A DNA stretch of 64,000 nucleotides from Oxalobacter formigenes. Its GTDB lineage: Bacteria; Pseudomonadota; Gammaproteobacteria; Burkholderiales; Burkholderiaceae_D. How positions within the stretch are numbered: position 1 is the first letter of the stretch; each line of letters begins with the position of its first letter. This document shows positions 53,697-63,398 of the stretch, piece after piece. The stretch is from assembly GCF_027158485.1 (NCBI RefSeq), contig NZ_JAMKYJ010000010.1; one strand, given 5' to 3'. The notes under the pieces are model-generated. The model made no database searches and had not been told where the DNA came from. It saw only the letters and a list, made by a program, of their open reading frames with translations. The translations under genes and the position numbers were made by a program.

Positions 53697-54143
53697 ATGA
53701 ATACAAGTTGGGTTATCGTGACAGACAGTACACGAGCACGCATTTTTGAAAAAAAAGGGGCTAACGAACCTTTGATGGAGTTCGAGGATCTGGTCGATCC
53801 GGCCGCTTTTGAAAATAAAAACGAACTGGAACATCACACCCGCGGTCGTTATCATGACGTCGGAACAGGACACAGCCATACCGACGACCCTTCTGTGAGT
53901 CCACTGGCACACCAGAACGATCTTTTCGCAAAATCGATCGCACTTTATCTGGACAAGGGAAGAAAGGATTCAAAATTTCACCGTCTATACCTGATTTCTT
54001 CGCCTCATTTCCTTGGAACGCTCCGCAACAAACTGGGCAAGGAAGTCAACCGTCTGATTGAAAACGAATGGTCAGAAGAAATTTCGGACTATTCAGCTGC
54101 CGAAATTGAACAATTTCTCAGGGACAAAACTGTCTGGCACTGA
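53697..54143 (+). CDS. Host attachment protein family
   Basis: A 148-residue protein of the family annotated as host attachment protein (related to plant-attachment AtsE and to the baeRF fold). It starts TSWVIVTDSTRARIFEKKG and has the conserved LYLISSPHFLGTLRNKL near residue 100 and the C-terminal FLRDKTVW region. The annotation comes from plant-associated bacteria; for this organism the role is unknown and may be ribosome- or translation-related given the fold. AAAGGAACACC precedes the ATG. Confidence 0.8.
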   Translation: MNTSWVIVTDSTRARIFEKKGANEPLMEFEDLVDPAAFENKNELEHHTRGRYHDVGTGHSHTDDPSVSPLAHQNDLFAKSIALYLDKGRKDSKFHRLYLISSPHFLGTLRNKLGKEVNRLIENEWSEEISDYSAAEIEQFLRDKTVWH

Positions 54144-54166
54144 TTTTCAATTTATTCACTTCCAGC

Positions 54167-54202
54167 AAAAAAAGCGTATTCAGGAATGAATACGCTTTTT
54201 TT
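54167..54202. terminator. Bidirectional terminator
   Basis: Perfect 15-bp arms AAAAAAAGCGTATTC / GAATACGCTTTTTTT with a 6-nt loop. It separates the convergent genes ending at 54143 and 54215. Confidence 0.88.
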
Positions 54203-54214
54203 TGAATGACATTT

Positions 54215-54475
54215 TCAATAATTGTTCATCCGTCTTTGAGCTTCCCATGACTGGACACATTTGGCACGGTTCATATCGTTGATATCGAAAATCAGAGTTG
54301 TGCCGGCAGGACAATCCCTGTCCGTCAATTCAGCCGTAATCTTGCTGGCCGGTATTTCCTCGACGATGTAAGTCGTGGTTGTCGTTACGGTCGTATTGGG
54401 ATAATAGACCTGTGCCGAAGCAATGCCGGATACACCAATGGCTGCCATTAACAGAGCGAAACGTATTTTTCTCAT
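54215..54475 (-). CDS. Small secreted protein, unknown function
   Basis: An 86-residue exported protein with a signal peptide MRKIRFALLMAAIGVSGIAS, cleaved near ASA-Q. The mature part begins with a Thr-rich beta segment (TTVTTTTTYIVEEIP) and has two Cys (DRDCPAG, AKCVQSW), which may form a disulphide. I do not recognise it. Monocistronic; the start is well supported by the signal. Confidence 0.7.
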   Translation of the reverse strand: MRKIRFALLMAAIGVSGIASAQVYYPNTTVTTTTTYIVEEIPASKITAELTDRDCPAGTTLIFDINDMNRAKCVQSWEAQRRMNNY

Positions 54476-54654
54476 AGTATTACCTCAATATAAATGATAA
54501 ATGTTCAGGCTTTCCGCCATCATTGGCCCACCTCCGTCAGACGGGGAAAATTCAGGGTAGTTTCATCCTCTGTTTTAATTTCGAGGTATCCTGAGTTACA
54601 TCAATTGTCCTCTTGCAATATCAACCCTTCATCTTCGGCCGTTTACCTGTTTTA

Positions 54655-56469
54655 TCAAAGAGGTTCCGTACGTCTGATTAGCCAGTTCCTGACGTGTTCC
54701 GGGACGAAAGGCATGAGCTTTTCACGCACACCTTCATGATACCGGTTCAGCCATGCGATTTCATTTTCGTCGAGCAGATCTTTTTCGATGCATCTCGTGT
54801 CGATGGGGCATTGGGTCAATGTTTCAAAATTCAGGTATTTTCCGAATCCGGTTTCCCTGTAAAACCGGTTGACGACCAGATTTTCAATCCGGATACCCCA
54901 TCTGCCTTCTTTATAGAGCCCCGGTTCCACAGATGTTACCATTCCCTCTTCCATTGCAGTCTGTGGTTCCGGTTTGGCATGATACGAGATACCCTGCGGG
55001 CCCTCATGCACGTTCAGGAAGTATCCGACCCCATGACCCGTTCCGTGCCCGTAATCGGCTCCATGAGCCCATAAAGGCTTTCTGGCTATACTGTCGAGCA
55101 TGGCTGCCGGTATCGATTGCGGAAAACAGGTTTCGGACAATGCAATCATTCCTTTCAGAACGAGTGTGAAATCCTTTTTCTGTTCCTGACCCGGCAAACC
55201 GACCGGAATGACTCTTGTCATGTCCGTTGTGCCACCCAGATACTGCCCCCCTGTATCGATCAGCAGCAGGCCGTCTCCTTTAATGAAAGAAAAGTCTGTT
55301 TCCGTTGCCTGATAATGGGGCAAAGCGGCATTTTCGTTGAACCCTGCAATCGTTCCGAAACTGGGCGAAATATAATTCGGCCTTTTCGACCTGAATTGCT
55401 CGATTTTTTCAGCGACAGTCAGTTCGGATACAGGGCTGTTTCCGCTTTCAATGGCATCATCGAACCAGGCCTGAAACTCGCAGAAAGCGGCGCCATCCTC
55501 GATCATCGTCTTTCGGATATTCTCTATTTCGAATGTTTCTTTTCTGGATTTCAAAAGTACGGCCGGATTGACGGTTTCAACGAATTTCACGCCTGAATTG
55601 GCCTGACGGTACATGAAGTACGATGTCCTTCTTGGATCGAGCAGCATCGTCGAACCTGAAGGTATCCGATGCAGGATTTTTTCGGTATCTTCATAAGCCA
55701 TTATCCCGATCCCGTCAGATACAAGGGATCTCCTGATTTCATCAGGCAGTTTTTCATTATCGATAAACAGAGTTGTCTTTTCAGGGCCGATCAGGGCATA
55801 AGCAATGAACACCGGATTGAATTCGATATCGTTTCCTCTCAGATTGAACGTCCAGGCGATATCGTCAAGCGTCGATAACAAATGCCAATCTGCTCCCGAC
55901 TCTTTCACAAGATGTCTGATACGTTCGATTTTATCTATCCTGGATGTGGCAACAAATTGCCTTGTATGCTCGAACACAGGTGTTTTCGGGACAGATGCCC
56001 TGCCTTTCCAGATGGGAGAGATCAAATCGACGTCAGGTCTGAACGACAATTGTTTTCTGAGCAGCGCCTCTTCCAGCAGCCTTCCCTGATTCAGGGAAAG
56101 AAGTCGTCCATCCATACCGACCGTTGCACCCGCAGGAAGATGAGCCCCTATCCATTCAAGATAGGGTATCTGGCTTCCTCCGGAAATTTTGCACATTTCA
56201 ATCCCCGATCCTTCCAGCTGTTTCAAGGCTTGTGTCCAGTATCGGCTGTCGACCCACAACGACGCCTTTTCCATTCCCACAATCAGGGTACCGGCTGAAC
56301 CGGTAAAGCCTGAAAGCCACTCCCTGCTCCGCCAGTGCAAAGGCAAATATTCAGAAAGATGCGGATCGGAAGTGGGAACAATCAGGGCATCGATAGCCTG
56401 CCCCTTCATTTCCTGCCTTAGTGCTGCCAGACGTGTTGTGACGTCATTCAATATGGAGGGTGTATTCAT
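54655..56469 (-). CDS. Aminopeptidase P family protein (M24)
   Basis: A 604-residue Xaa-Pro aminopeptidase of the large, three-domain kind: two creatinase-like N-terminal domains and a C-terminal M24 metal domain. Metal ligands are seen in LLIDTGGQYLGGTTDMTR, GHGTGHGVGYF, TSVEPGLY and GIRIENLV. It removes residues before proline. The start at 56469 (MNTPSILNDV) is preferred over 56568 because the extra 33 residues are not conserved. Divergent from hpt. Confidence 0.9.
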   Translation of the reverse strand: MNTPSILNDVTTRLAALRQEMKGQAIDALIVPTSDPHLSEYLPLHWRSREWLSGFTGSAGTLIVGMEKASLWVDSRYWTQALKQLEGSGIEMCKISGGSQIPYLEWIGAHLPAGATVGMDGRLLSLNQGRLLEEALLRKQLSFRPDVDLISPIWKGRASVPKTPVFEHTRQFVATSRIDKIERIRHLVKESGADWHLLSTLDDIAWTFNLRGNDIEFNPVFIAYALIGPEKTTLFIDNEKLPDEIRRSLVSDGIGIMAYEDTEKILHRIPSGSTMLLDPRRTSYFMYRQANSGVKFVETVNPAVLLKSRKETFEIENIRKTMIEDGAAFCEFQAWFDDAIESGNSPVSELTVAEKIEQFRSKRPNYISPSFGTIAGFNENAALPHYQATETDFSFIKGDGLLLIDTGGQYLGGTTDMTRVIPVGLPGQEQKKDFTLVLKGMIALSETCFPQSIPAAMLDSIARKPLWAHGADYGHGTGHGVGYFLNVHEGPQGISYHAKPEPQTAMEEGMVTSVEPGLYKEGRWGIRIENLVVNRFYRETGFGKYLNFETLTQCPIDTRCIEKDLLDENEIAWLNRYHEGVREKLMPFVPEHVRNWLIRRTEPL

Positions 56470-56619
56470 GTTTTTCTTTTTGGAAGCTGATGAAACAATT
56501 ATCGTCAAACAATCATCAAACGATATCATCTTTAAGACAATATGAATTGTCAAAAGAGTGATTTTCATCTTATAGTCGGCTTGTTGCGAATTTCATGAAA
56601 TTGAGTGAAAGTTTCCGTT

Positions 56620-57189
56620 ATGACAGAATCGATCAATGCAAAAGCCCTGGATATCCTCAAAAATTCCGAGCAGATTTTTTCACCTGAACAAATCCGGAAA
56701 GCGATAACTGACGTCGCTGCGAAACTGAATCATGACTTCGATATTCCAGACGTCAAAACGCCGCCTCTGGTATTGAGTATCATGGGAGGTGCGGCTATTT
56801 TCACAGGTCAGTTGTTACCTTATCTGACGTTTCCGCTTGAATTCGATTTCATACATGTTTCCCGCTACGGTAACGAAGAGTACGGCGGCGAATTTATCTG
56901 GAAAGTCATACCGAGACAAAACGTCATCAACAGAACCGTCATCGTTTTGGATGACATTCTGGATGAAGGACAAACCCTGCTTCACGTCCGTGACAAATTG
57001 ATAGATATGGGAGCGGCAAAGGTGGTCATCGCCGTTTTTGCAGACAAACAGACAGGCGCAACAAAACCGATCAGGGCCGATTACGTCGGTCTGGATGTAC
57101 CTAACCAGTTCGTTATCGGCTTTGGAATGGATATAGGCGGTTTCTGGCGTAATCTGCCCGATATTCGCGTTCTGACAAAGGAATTGTAA
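56620..57189 (+). CDS. hpt: Hypoxanthine-guanine phosphoribosyltransferase
   Basis: Salvages purine bases with PRPP to make IMP and GMP. The PRPP motif VIVLDDILDEGQTL is near residue 108, with LSIMGGAAIFTGQLL early and the base-binding end DVPNQFVIGFGMDIGGFWRNL. The ATG at 56620 is taken (189 residues); a GTG at 56605 is possible. It is cytoplasmic, a single gene, convergent with parB. Confidence 0.88.
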   Translation: MTESINAKALDILKNSEQIFSPEQIRKAITDVAAKLNHDFDIPDVKTPPLVLSIMGGAAIFTGQLLPYLTFPLEFDFIHVSRYGNEEYGGEFIWKVIPRQNVINRTVIVLDDILDEGQTLLHVRDKLIDMGAAKVVIAVFADKQTGATKPIRADYVGLDVPNQFVIGFGMDIGGFWRNLPDIRVLTKEL

Positions 57190-57236
57190 TCAGGTCTTGT
57201 GCCAATACCACAATTAGTTGTCAAAATGATAACTAA

Positions 57237-58124
57237 TCAATGCATCGGTCTTATTTTTTGAATCAGCCCATCCAGAATATCGAGATTGGCAAAGTCGATG
57301 ACGAGCTGTCCACGTCCTTTGGAACCCAGTCGGAAACTGACTTTGGTCGCCAGCAAGTCTGACAGCTCTTCTTCCAGCTGTACCAGATCCGCCGATTTTT
57401 CCAGAGCGACTTTCTTTACGGAATTCCTGTTATTCAATTCCTGTGCCACGAGCTTTTCAGCTTCCCGGACCGACATCCTTTTCGCGACAATCTGGGTCGC
57501 CAAAGCAATCTGGGTCGCTCCGTCCACCGCAAGCAAAGCGCGGGCATGTCCCATATCGATATCGCCGGCCACAAGCATTGTCTGGACAGGACGTGTCAGG
57601 TTCAGAAGGCGCAAAAGGTTCGAGACAGCGCTTCTTGAACGACCGACGGCCGAGGCTGCCTGTTCATGGGTAAATTCGAAATCCGTGATAAGACGATGAA
57701 TACCCTGTGCTTCTTCAAGTGGATTCAGGTCTTCGCGCTGCATGTTTTCGATCAGCGCCATTGCTGCGGCTGTTTGATCGTCGACATCTTTCACGATGAC
57801 CGGCATATCGGACAAGCCAGCTATCTGGGCAGCACGATAACGGCGTTCGCCGGCAATGATTTCATATACCGTTGTATTTCCACTCCCGGAAACGGGTCTG
57901 ACGAGAATCGGCTGCATAACCCCCTGTTCGCGTATGGATTGGGCCAGTTCATTCAAGGCTCCCTCATCCATACGGTTACGCGGCTGGTATTTGCCCGCCT
58001 GCAACCGGGTGATTGGCAAACTCGATACCGGCGATGGATCGGCTGAAAAATCAGGAGCAGACCCAAGTAATACTTCAAGTCCACGTCCCAAACCTTTTTT
58101 CTTTTTTATGGTCATTTCACTCAT
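57237..58124 (-). CDS. parB: Chromosome partitioning protein ParB
   Basis: Binds parS, spreads along DNA with CTP and loads SMC, so that sister origins separate. The 295 residues show the basic N-terminus KKKKGLGRGLEVLLG, the ParB/Srx CTP region EIIAGERRYRAAQIAGL near residue 90, an HTH (FTHEQAASAVGRSRSAVSNLL) and a C-terminal dimer domain. Adjacent to parA; a perfect parS lies at 61610. Confidence 0.96.
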   Translation of the reverse strand: MSEMTIKKKKGLGRGLEVLLGSAPDFSADPSPVSSLPITRLQAGKYQPRNRMDEGALNELAQSIREQGVMQPILVRPVSGSGNTTVYEIIAGERRYRAAQIAGLSDMPVIVKDVDDQTAAAMALIENMQREDLNPLEEAQGIHRLITDFEFTHEQAASAVGRSRSAVSNLLRLLNLTRPVQTMLVAGDIDMGHARALLAVDGATQIALATQIVAKRMSVREAEKLVAQELNNRNSVKKVALEKSADLVQLEEELSDLLATKVSFRLGSKGRGQLVIDFANLDILDGLIQKIRPMH

Positions 58125-58155
58125 TTTTATCGCCCGTATCTTTATTTAAAAAAGT

Positions 58156-58929
58156 TCAATTCCGGTCTTTCAGCCATCCCAGCATTTCTTCGGCGAAAGA
58201 AAGGTAAGCCTGTGCCCCCCTTGAAGATGGATCGAAATCGATGCCAGGCAAACCATATGAAGGTGCCTCCGCCAAACGGATATTTCTGGGAATCACGGTT
58301 TTAAAGACTCTGTCCCCAAAATGTTTTTCAAGTTGTTCGGAAACATGTTGGGACAGTGTTGCCCGCTTGTCGAACATGACTCTCAACAAACCGATTATTT
58401 TCAGATTACGGTTCATATTGGCATGAACCTGCTTGATCGTGTTGACCAGATCGGACAAACCTTCGAGAGCATAATATTCGCATTGCATCGGGATGATGAC
58501 ACCATTTGCCGAACAGAACGCATTCAGGGTCAGGAGGGACAAGGCCGGAGGACAATCGATGAGAATGTAGTCGTATCTGTCAGAAATGGCATCCAGCGCT
58601 TCTTTAAGGCGTATTTCCCGGCGATCGATATCGACCATTTCGACTTCAGCACCTGCAAGATCACGGTTCGACGGAAGCAAATCATAATTGCCTGTAGATG
58701 AACGCATGCATGCCGATTCGATATTGTCGAGACCCAGAAGCACCTGATAGACGGATGTTTCCAGTTCCGATTTCTGAATGCCACTGCCCATCGTTGCATT
58801 GCCTTGCGGATCGAGATCGACCAGAAGCACTTTCTGATCCAGTCGCGCAAGACCGGCTGCCAGATTGACTGTGGTTGTCGTTTTTCCGACTCCACCCTTC
58901 TGATTGGCGATACAAAATATTGTGGCCAT
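58156..58929 (-). CDS. parA: Chromosome partitioning ATPase ParA
   Basis: The Walker ATPase that moves ParB-parS complexes over the nucleoid. The 257-residue protein starts IFCIANQKGGVGKTTTTVNLAAG, the deviant Walker A with signature Lys; DYILIDCPPALSLLTLNAF is the A'/B region. It is the chromosomal Soj-type without an N-terminal HTH. 52 bp after rsmG and 31 bp before parB. Confidence 0.97.
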   Translation of the reverse strand: MATIFCIANQKGGVGKTTTTVNLAAGLARLDQKVLLVDLDPQGNATMGSGIQKSELETSVYQVLLGLDNIESACMRSSTGNYDLLPSNRDLAGAEVEMVDIDRREIRLKEALDAISDRYDYILIDCPPALSLLTLNAFCSANGVIIPMQCEYYALEGLSDLVNTIKQVHANMNRNLKIIGLLRVMFDKRATLSQHVSEQLEKHFGDRVFKTVIPRNIRLAEAPSYGLPGIDFDPSSRGAQAYLSFAEEMLGWLKDRN

Positions 58930-58981
58930 AGCTATGCTCTATAAAAAGACAATGATCGATGCATGCTGATACTTCCGGCAA

Positions 58982-59644
58982 TTATTTCTTTTTATCGATA
59001 AAAAGAAGATGACGTTGTGCATCAAGCTGCGGTACTTTTAGTGCTTCAATACGTTTTACAGTCCAGCCAGATTCAAGGTTACTGATTTCATCCTCGGGAA
59101 TCAATCCTTTCATGGCATAAAAGAGACCGTTTTCCGACAACAGATGAGCAGAGAGGCTGACAAAATCATGCAGGCTGGCAAAAGCGCGTGAAATAATTCC
59201 GTCAAACGGCTCTTCAACTTCCAGTTCTTCAACCCGTCCCGTATAAACCGTCACATTATCCAGACCAAGTTCAATCTTTACCTGATTCAAAAATGCTGTC
59301 TTTTTATGAACAATATCAATCATCGACACTTTCATATCAGGATAGACTATGGATAAAACCAGTCCAGGCAAGCCTCCTCCGGAACCTACATCCAGCAGTT
59401 TTCTTGTTTCCGGCAAATATGGAACGACAGCAAGCGAATCCAGCAAATGATAAGTCAGCATTGCCTGAGGGTTTCTGACAGCCGTTAAATTGTAGGTAGA
59501 ATTCCACTTGTCCAGTAAAACCAGATAATCCAGCAATTTTTTTACCTGATCATTTGTCAGTCTGATATTCAAGGCGATAATGCCATCTATCAGGTCAGTC
59601 CGGATTTCATCCCAATCAATCAGATTTTTCTGTTTTTTTTGCAT
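58982..59644 (-). CDS. rsmG: 16S rRNA m7G527 methyltransferase
   Basis: RsmG (GidB) methylates G527 of 16S rRNA; loss gives low-level streptomycin resistance. The 220 residues have the SAM motif LLDVGSGGGLPGLVLSI near residue 75 and the family segment KWNSTYNLTAVRNPQAMLTYHLLDSLA. The start at 59644 lies 7 bp after the mnmG stop; a start at 59671 would overlap it. Confidence 0.96.
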   Translation of the reverse strand: MQKKQKNLIDWDEIRTDLIDGIIALNIRLTNDQVKKLLDYLVLLDKWNSTYNLTAVRNPQAMLTYHLLDSLAVVPYLPETRKLLDVGSGGGLPGLVLSIVYPDMKVSMIDIVHKKTAFLNQVKIELGLDNVTVYTGRVEELEVEEPFDGIISRAFASLHDFVSLSAHLLSENGLFYAMKGLIPEDEISNLESGWTVKRIEALKVPQLDAQRHLLFIDKKK

Positions 59645-59651
59645 AAAACGA

Positions 59652-61571
59652 TCAGGCCTCCAATTCAGCAAAATCGATCAAGCCCTGCTTCTTAAGATAA
59701 ATGAGCAATAATGAAATGGCGGCTGGAGTGACTCCAGAAATGCGCGACGCCTGTCCAAGTGTCTCAGGTTTTTGCTTGTCCAGTTTTTGTCTGACCTCTA
59801 TTGACAAGGCACTGACTTCCGCATAACTCATGCTCTGTGGCAAACGCAGGTTTTCATAATATTGCTGGCGTCTGACTTCACGGGTTTGTCTTTCAATATA
59901 ACCCGCATATTTGATCTGGATTTCAACCTGTTCTTTTACCTTTTCATCCAGTTCTTCTTCAGCTGCCCAATTTTTTCCTTCGATTGAGGTCAGACTTGCC
60001 AGTTTGTCATAATCCACATCGGGACGTTTCATCAGGTCAGCCAGCGAATATTCCCGTTCGATTTCCTTGCCGATGACCCTTTCGGCCTCTTCTGAATTCA
60101 ACATGGAAGGATGAACCCAGGTCGATTTCATTCGTTCGATTTCACGTGCAATTTTTTCACGCTTTTGCTCGAAATCGATCCACTGTTCCAGAGGCACGCA
60201 ACCCAGTTTATAACCGGCTTCAGTCAGGCGGATATCTGCATTATCTTCACGCAGACTCAATCTGTATTCAGCGCGACTCGTAAACATACGATATGGCTCC
60301 TGAACACCTTGCGTGATCAAATCGTCTACCATGACACCCATATAAGCTTCACTGCGTTTTGGTACCCAGGGTTCTTTTTCCTGAACATAGAGCGAAGCAT
60401 TGATACCTGCCAGCAAACCCTGTGCCGCGGCTTCTTCATACCCGGTCGTTCCGTTTATCTGCCCCGCAAAGAAAAGTCCCTTGATCTGGCGCGTTTCCAG
60501 TGACGATTTCAGACAACGTGGATCATAAAAGTCATATTCGATTGCATAACCGGGCCTTAAGATATGAGCGTTTTCAAGACCCGGAATGGTTCTTACGAGA
60601 TCAATCTGCGTTTCAAATGACAAACTGGTTGAAATACCGTTAGGATAGTATTCGTTCGTTTTCACTCCCTCAGGTTCCAGAAAAATCTGATGGGAATTTT
60701 TATCCGAAAAACGATGAATCTTGTCTTCAATAGAAGGACAATAGCGCGGCCCCACCCCTTCAATAACTCCGGTAAACAATGGACTCTTATCCAGACCGGC
60801 CCGGATAATATCGTGCGTTTTCGTATTCGTATGCGTTATCCAGCATGGCAGTTGTTCCGGATGCATGGATGCATTTCCCCGCAATGAGAAAACAGGCACA
60901 GGATCGAGATCGCCAAGTTGTTTTTTCATCACTGAAAAATCAATGGTATTTCCATCGATTCTTGGGGGAGTTCCTGTTTTCAATCGGCCCTGAGGTAAAT
61001 TCAGTTCTTTAAGTGAATGAGATAAAGCCAAAGCAGGAACATCCCCGGCTCGTCCACCCGGGTAGGAATTCAGTCCGACAAAAATCTTCCCATCAATAAA
61101 AGTACCCGCTGTCAGAACAACAGAAGTGCCCCGAAATTCAACACCACCCTGTGTTTTAACCCCTACAACTTTTTCCCCTTCCAGAATAAGGTCATCGACC
61201 TGTTGCTGAAATAAAAGAAGGTTTTTCTGGTTTTCCAACTGATAACGAATAATCTGCCGATAAATAACCCGATCAATCTGTGCACGAGTAGCTCTGACAG
61301 CCGGACCTTTGGAAGAATTCAGAATTCTGAATTGAATGCCTGCCTTATCTGTTGCCAGGGCCATTACACCACCCATTGCATCCACTTCTTTAACAAGATG
61401 ACTTTTACCAATCCCGCCAATAGATGGATTACAGGACAACTGACCAAGGGTTTCAAAGTTATGGGTAACCAATAATGTTTTCATACCCATTCTTGCCGAA
61501 ACCAGAGCAGCTTCTGTCCCGGCATGACCACCACCAACAACTATGACATCAAATTGAACCGAATAAAGCAT
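59652..61571 (-). CDS. mnmG: tRNA uridine modification enzyme MnmG
   Basis: MnmG (GidA), with MnmE, adds the carboxymethylaminomethyl group to U34 of tRNAs that read split codon boxes. The 639-residue flavoprotein has the FAD motif VVGGGHAGTEAALVSARMG at the start, SCNPSIGGIGKSHLV, and FFAGQINGTTGYEEAAAQGL near 370. First of mnmG-rsmG-parA-parB, read away from the candidate origin. Confidence 0.98.
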   Translation of the reverse strand: MLYSVQFDVIVVGGGHAGTEAALVSARMGMKTLLVTHNFETLGQLSCNPSIGGIGKSHLVKEVDAMGGVMALATDKAGIQFRILNSSKGPAVRATRAQIDRVIYRQIIRYQLENQKNLLLFQQQVDDLILEGEKVVGVKTQGGVEFRGTSVVLTAGTFIDGKIFVGLNSYPGGRAGDVPALALSHSLKELNLPQGRLKTGTPPRIDGNTIDFSVMKKQLGDLDPVPVFSLRGNASMHPEQLPCWITHTNTKTHDIIRAGLDKSPLFTGVIEGVGPRYCPSIEDKIHRFSDKNSHQIFLEPEGVKTNEYYPNGISTSLSFETQIDLVRTIPGLENAHILRPGYAIEYDFYDPRCLKSSLETRQIKGLFFAGQINGTTGYEEAAAQGLLAGINASLYVQEKEPWVPKRSEAYMGVMVDDLITQGVQEPYRMFTSRAEYRLSLREDNADIRLTEAGYKLGCVPLEQWIDFEQKREKIAREIERMKSTWVHPSMLNSEEAERVIGKEIEREYSLADLMKRPDVDYDKLASLTSIEGKNWAAEEELDEKVKEQVEIQIKYAGYIERQTREVRRQQYYENLRLPQSMSYAEVSALSIEVRQKLDKQKPETLGQASRISGVTPAAISLLLIYLKKQGLIDFAELEA

Positions 61572-61609
61572 AACGTTTTTATCAGTAGTTTTAAACTGAG
61601 AAATTGAAA

Positions 61610-61625
61610 TGTTTCACGTGAAACA
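61610..61625. promoter_or_regulatory. parS centromere site
   Basis: TGTTTCACGTGAAACA is the exact 16-bp consensus parS, a perfect palindrome bound by ParB. It lies 39 bp upstream of the mnmG start, near the ParA/ParB genes. Confidence 0.93.
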
Positions 61626-62064
61626 TTGAAAAAATGGAAAGGAAATTCGAGAATCAGAAAAAAGATATTTTAGATCGTTTTTTCTTTCAATCACAATTTG
61701 AAGATTTTTTAATTTCCCAAATGTTCTAAAAACCAACAAAAAGAGAATAAAATATGTTAACAAAATTGTTGATAAGTTGTGAGCCTTTTGGGAACAACCT
61801 TGCATAAAAAAAAGGCAGAAAAAATATACAAAATATATACTTCACTTATCCAGAAAGCTTATTTTTCGTAACATATTGATTTTAAAAGAATTATAATACT
61901 TATTCCCATAAAAGTGGGATTCTATTATTCCTATGTATATATATGAATAACTATTAAATAAATACATCTCGGCGTCATCAAGCTGAACAATTTTAGCTTT
62001 AGTTGTTCATCTGATAGAATGATGCCTGTTCAACATGGCCTTTTAATTTGAGAAGACAAAACAA
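61626..62064. promoter_or_regulatory. Very AT-rich region, candidate oriC
   Basis: No gene. The region is dominated by A and T. It has near-match DnaA boxes (TTATCAACA read on the minus strand around 61766-61775, and TTATCCAGA around 61846) and GATCGTTTTTTCT (61673-61685), close to the 13-mer GATCTNTTNTTTT of the E. coli unwinding element. Flanking genes run away from it on both sides (mnmG left, malic enzyme right), and parS borders it. An origin is inferred, not proven. Confidence 0.5.
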
Positions 62065-63354
62065 ATGAATTCGCAAGATCAAAAAAAAGAGCTGCTTAAA
62101 AAAAATGCACTCGCCTTTCACCGTTTTCCTATTCCTGGAAAAATCAGTGTAAATCCAACCAAAGAAGTCAGAGACCAGAATGAGCTGGCTCTCGCCTATA
62201 CTCCGGGCGTAGCCTGTGCCTGTGAAGAAATTCACGCTAATCCTGAAAACGCCTATATCTACACAACCAAGGGAAATCTGGTTGCTGTCATTTCAAACGG
62301 AACAGCCGTTCTGGGTCTTGGCAATATTGGTGCACAAGCCTCGAAACCGGTTATGGAAGGCAAAGGCGTTTTATTCAAAAAATTCGCTGACATCAACGTT
62401 TTCGATCTGGAAATCAACGAACTGGATCCGGACAAACTGTGCGATATCATCGCCTCTCTGGAACCCACTTTCGGCGGTATCAATCTGGAAGACATTCGCG
62501 CACCTGAATGCTTCTATATTGAAAGAAAACTGCGTGAAAAAATGAATATCCCTGTTTTCCACGATGATCAGCATGGTACGGCTGTTATCGTTGGGGCAGC
62601 TGTTCTGAACGCCCTGAAAGTCGTCGGCAAAAATATCAAGAATTGCAAAATGGTTGTGTCGGGTGCAGGTGCAGGTGCCATGGGCTGTCTGGAACTGCTG
62701 GTGGATTTGGGATTTCCTGTTGAAAATATCTGGGTAACCGACATCAAGGGTGTGGTATATAAAGGCCGCAAGGAACTGATGGATCCGGAAAAAGAAAAAT
62801 ATGCTCAGGAAACAGACGCACGTACCTTGATGGACGTGATTTCCGATGCGGATATTTTCCTTGGATTGTCAGCAGGCAATGTTCTGAAACCGGAAATGGT
62901 GCTGAAAATGGCAAAAGATCCTGTTATCTTCGCTATGGCCAATCCAATTCCTGAAATTCTGCCGGAAGTTGCACACGCCACTCGTGACGATGTCATCATG
63001 GGTACGGGACGTTCCGACTACCCGAACCAGATCAACAATTCCATGTGTTTCCCTTATCTTTTCAGAGGAGCTCTGGATTGTCGCGCAAAAACAATCAACC
63101 GTGAAATGGAACTGGCAGCTGTTCGTGCCATTGCCAGTCTGGCTGAAATGGAATGTCCGGAAGAAATCGTGGCAATGTATGGCAAAAAATATACCTTTGG
63201 CCGTGATTACCTGTTGCCGTTCCAGTTCGATCCACGTCTGTTGTGGGTCGTTGCTCCTGCTGTGGCTCAGGCAGCTATGGATTCTGGCGTGGCGCGCGTA
63301 CAGATCGCTGATATGGATGCATATCGCGCAAAACTGAAAGAATTCGTGGGGTAA
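62065..63354 (+). CDS. NAD(P)-dependent malic enzyme, short form
   Basis: Decarboxylates malate to pyruvate with NAD(P)H formation. At 429 residues it has the MaeB-type catalytic core but lacks the C-terminal phosphotransacetylase-like domain of long bacterial MaeB. Motifs are LALAYTPGVACACEEI, VFHDDQHGTAVIVGAA near residue 165, GAGAGAMGCLELL (nucleotide fold) and MANPIPEILPE. Cofactor choice cannot be settled. A strong terminator follows. Confidence 0.93.
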   Translation: MNSQDQKKELLKKNALAFHRFPIPGKISVNPTKEVRDQNELALAYTPGVACACEEIHANPENAYIYTTKGNLVAVISNGTAVLGLGNIGAQASKPVMEGKGVLFKKFADINVFDLEINELDPDKLCDIIASLEPTFGGINLEDIRAPECFYIERKLREKMNIPVFHDDQHGTAVIVGAAVLNALKVVGKNIKNCKMVVSGAGAGAMGCLELLVDLGFPVENIWVTDIKGVVYKGRKELMDPEKEKYAQETDARTLMDVISDADIFLGLSAGNVLKPEMVLKMAKDPVIFAMANPIPEILPEVAHATRDDVIMGTGRSDYPNQINNSMCFPYLFRGALDCRAKTINREMELAAVRAIASLAEMECPEEIVAMYGKKYTFGRDYLLPFQFDPRLLWVVAPAVAQAAMDSGVARVQIADMDAYRAKLKEFVG

Positions 63355-63365
63355 TTCCCGAAGAT

Positions 63366-63398
63366 AAAAAAAACCGCGCATAGAGCGCGGTTTTTTTT
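63366..63398. terminator. Bidirectional terminator
   Basis: Fourteen-bp stem (A8)CCGCGC / GCGCGG(T8) with loop ATAGA, between the convergent malic enzyme and pyrC genes. Confidence 0.9.
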
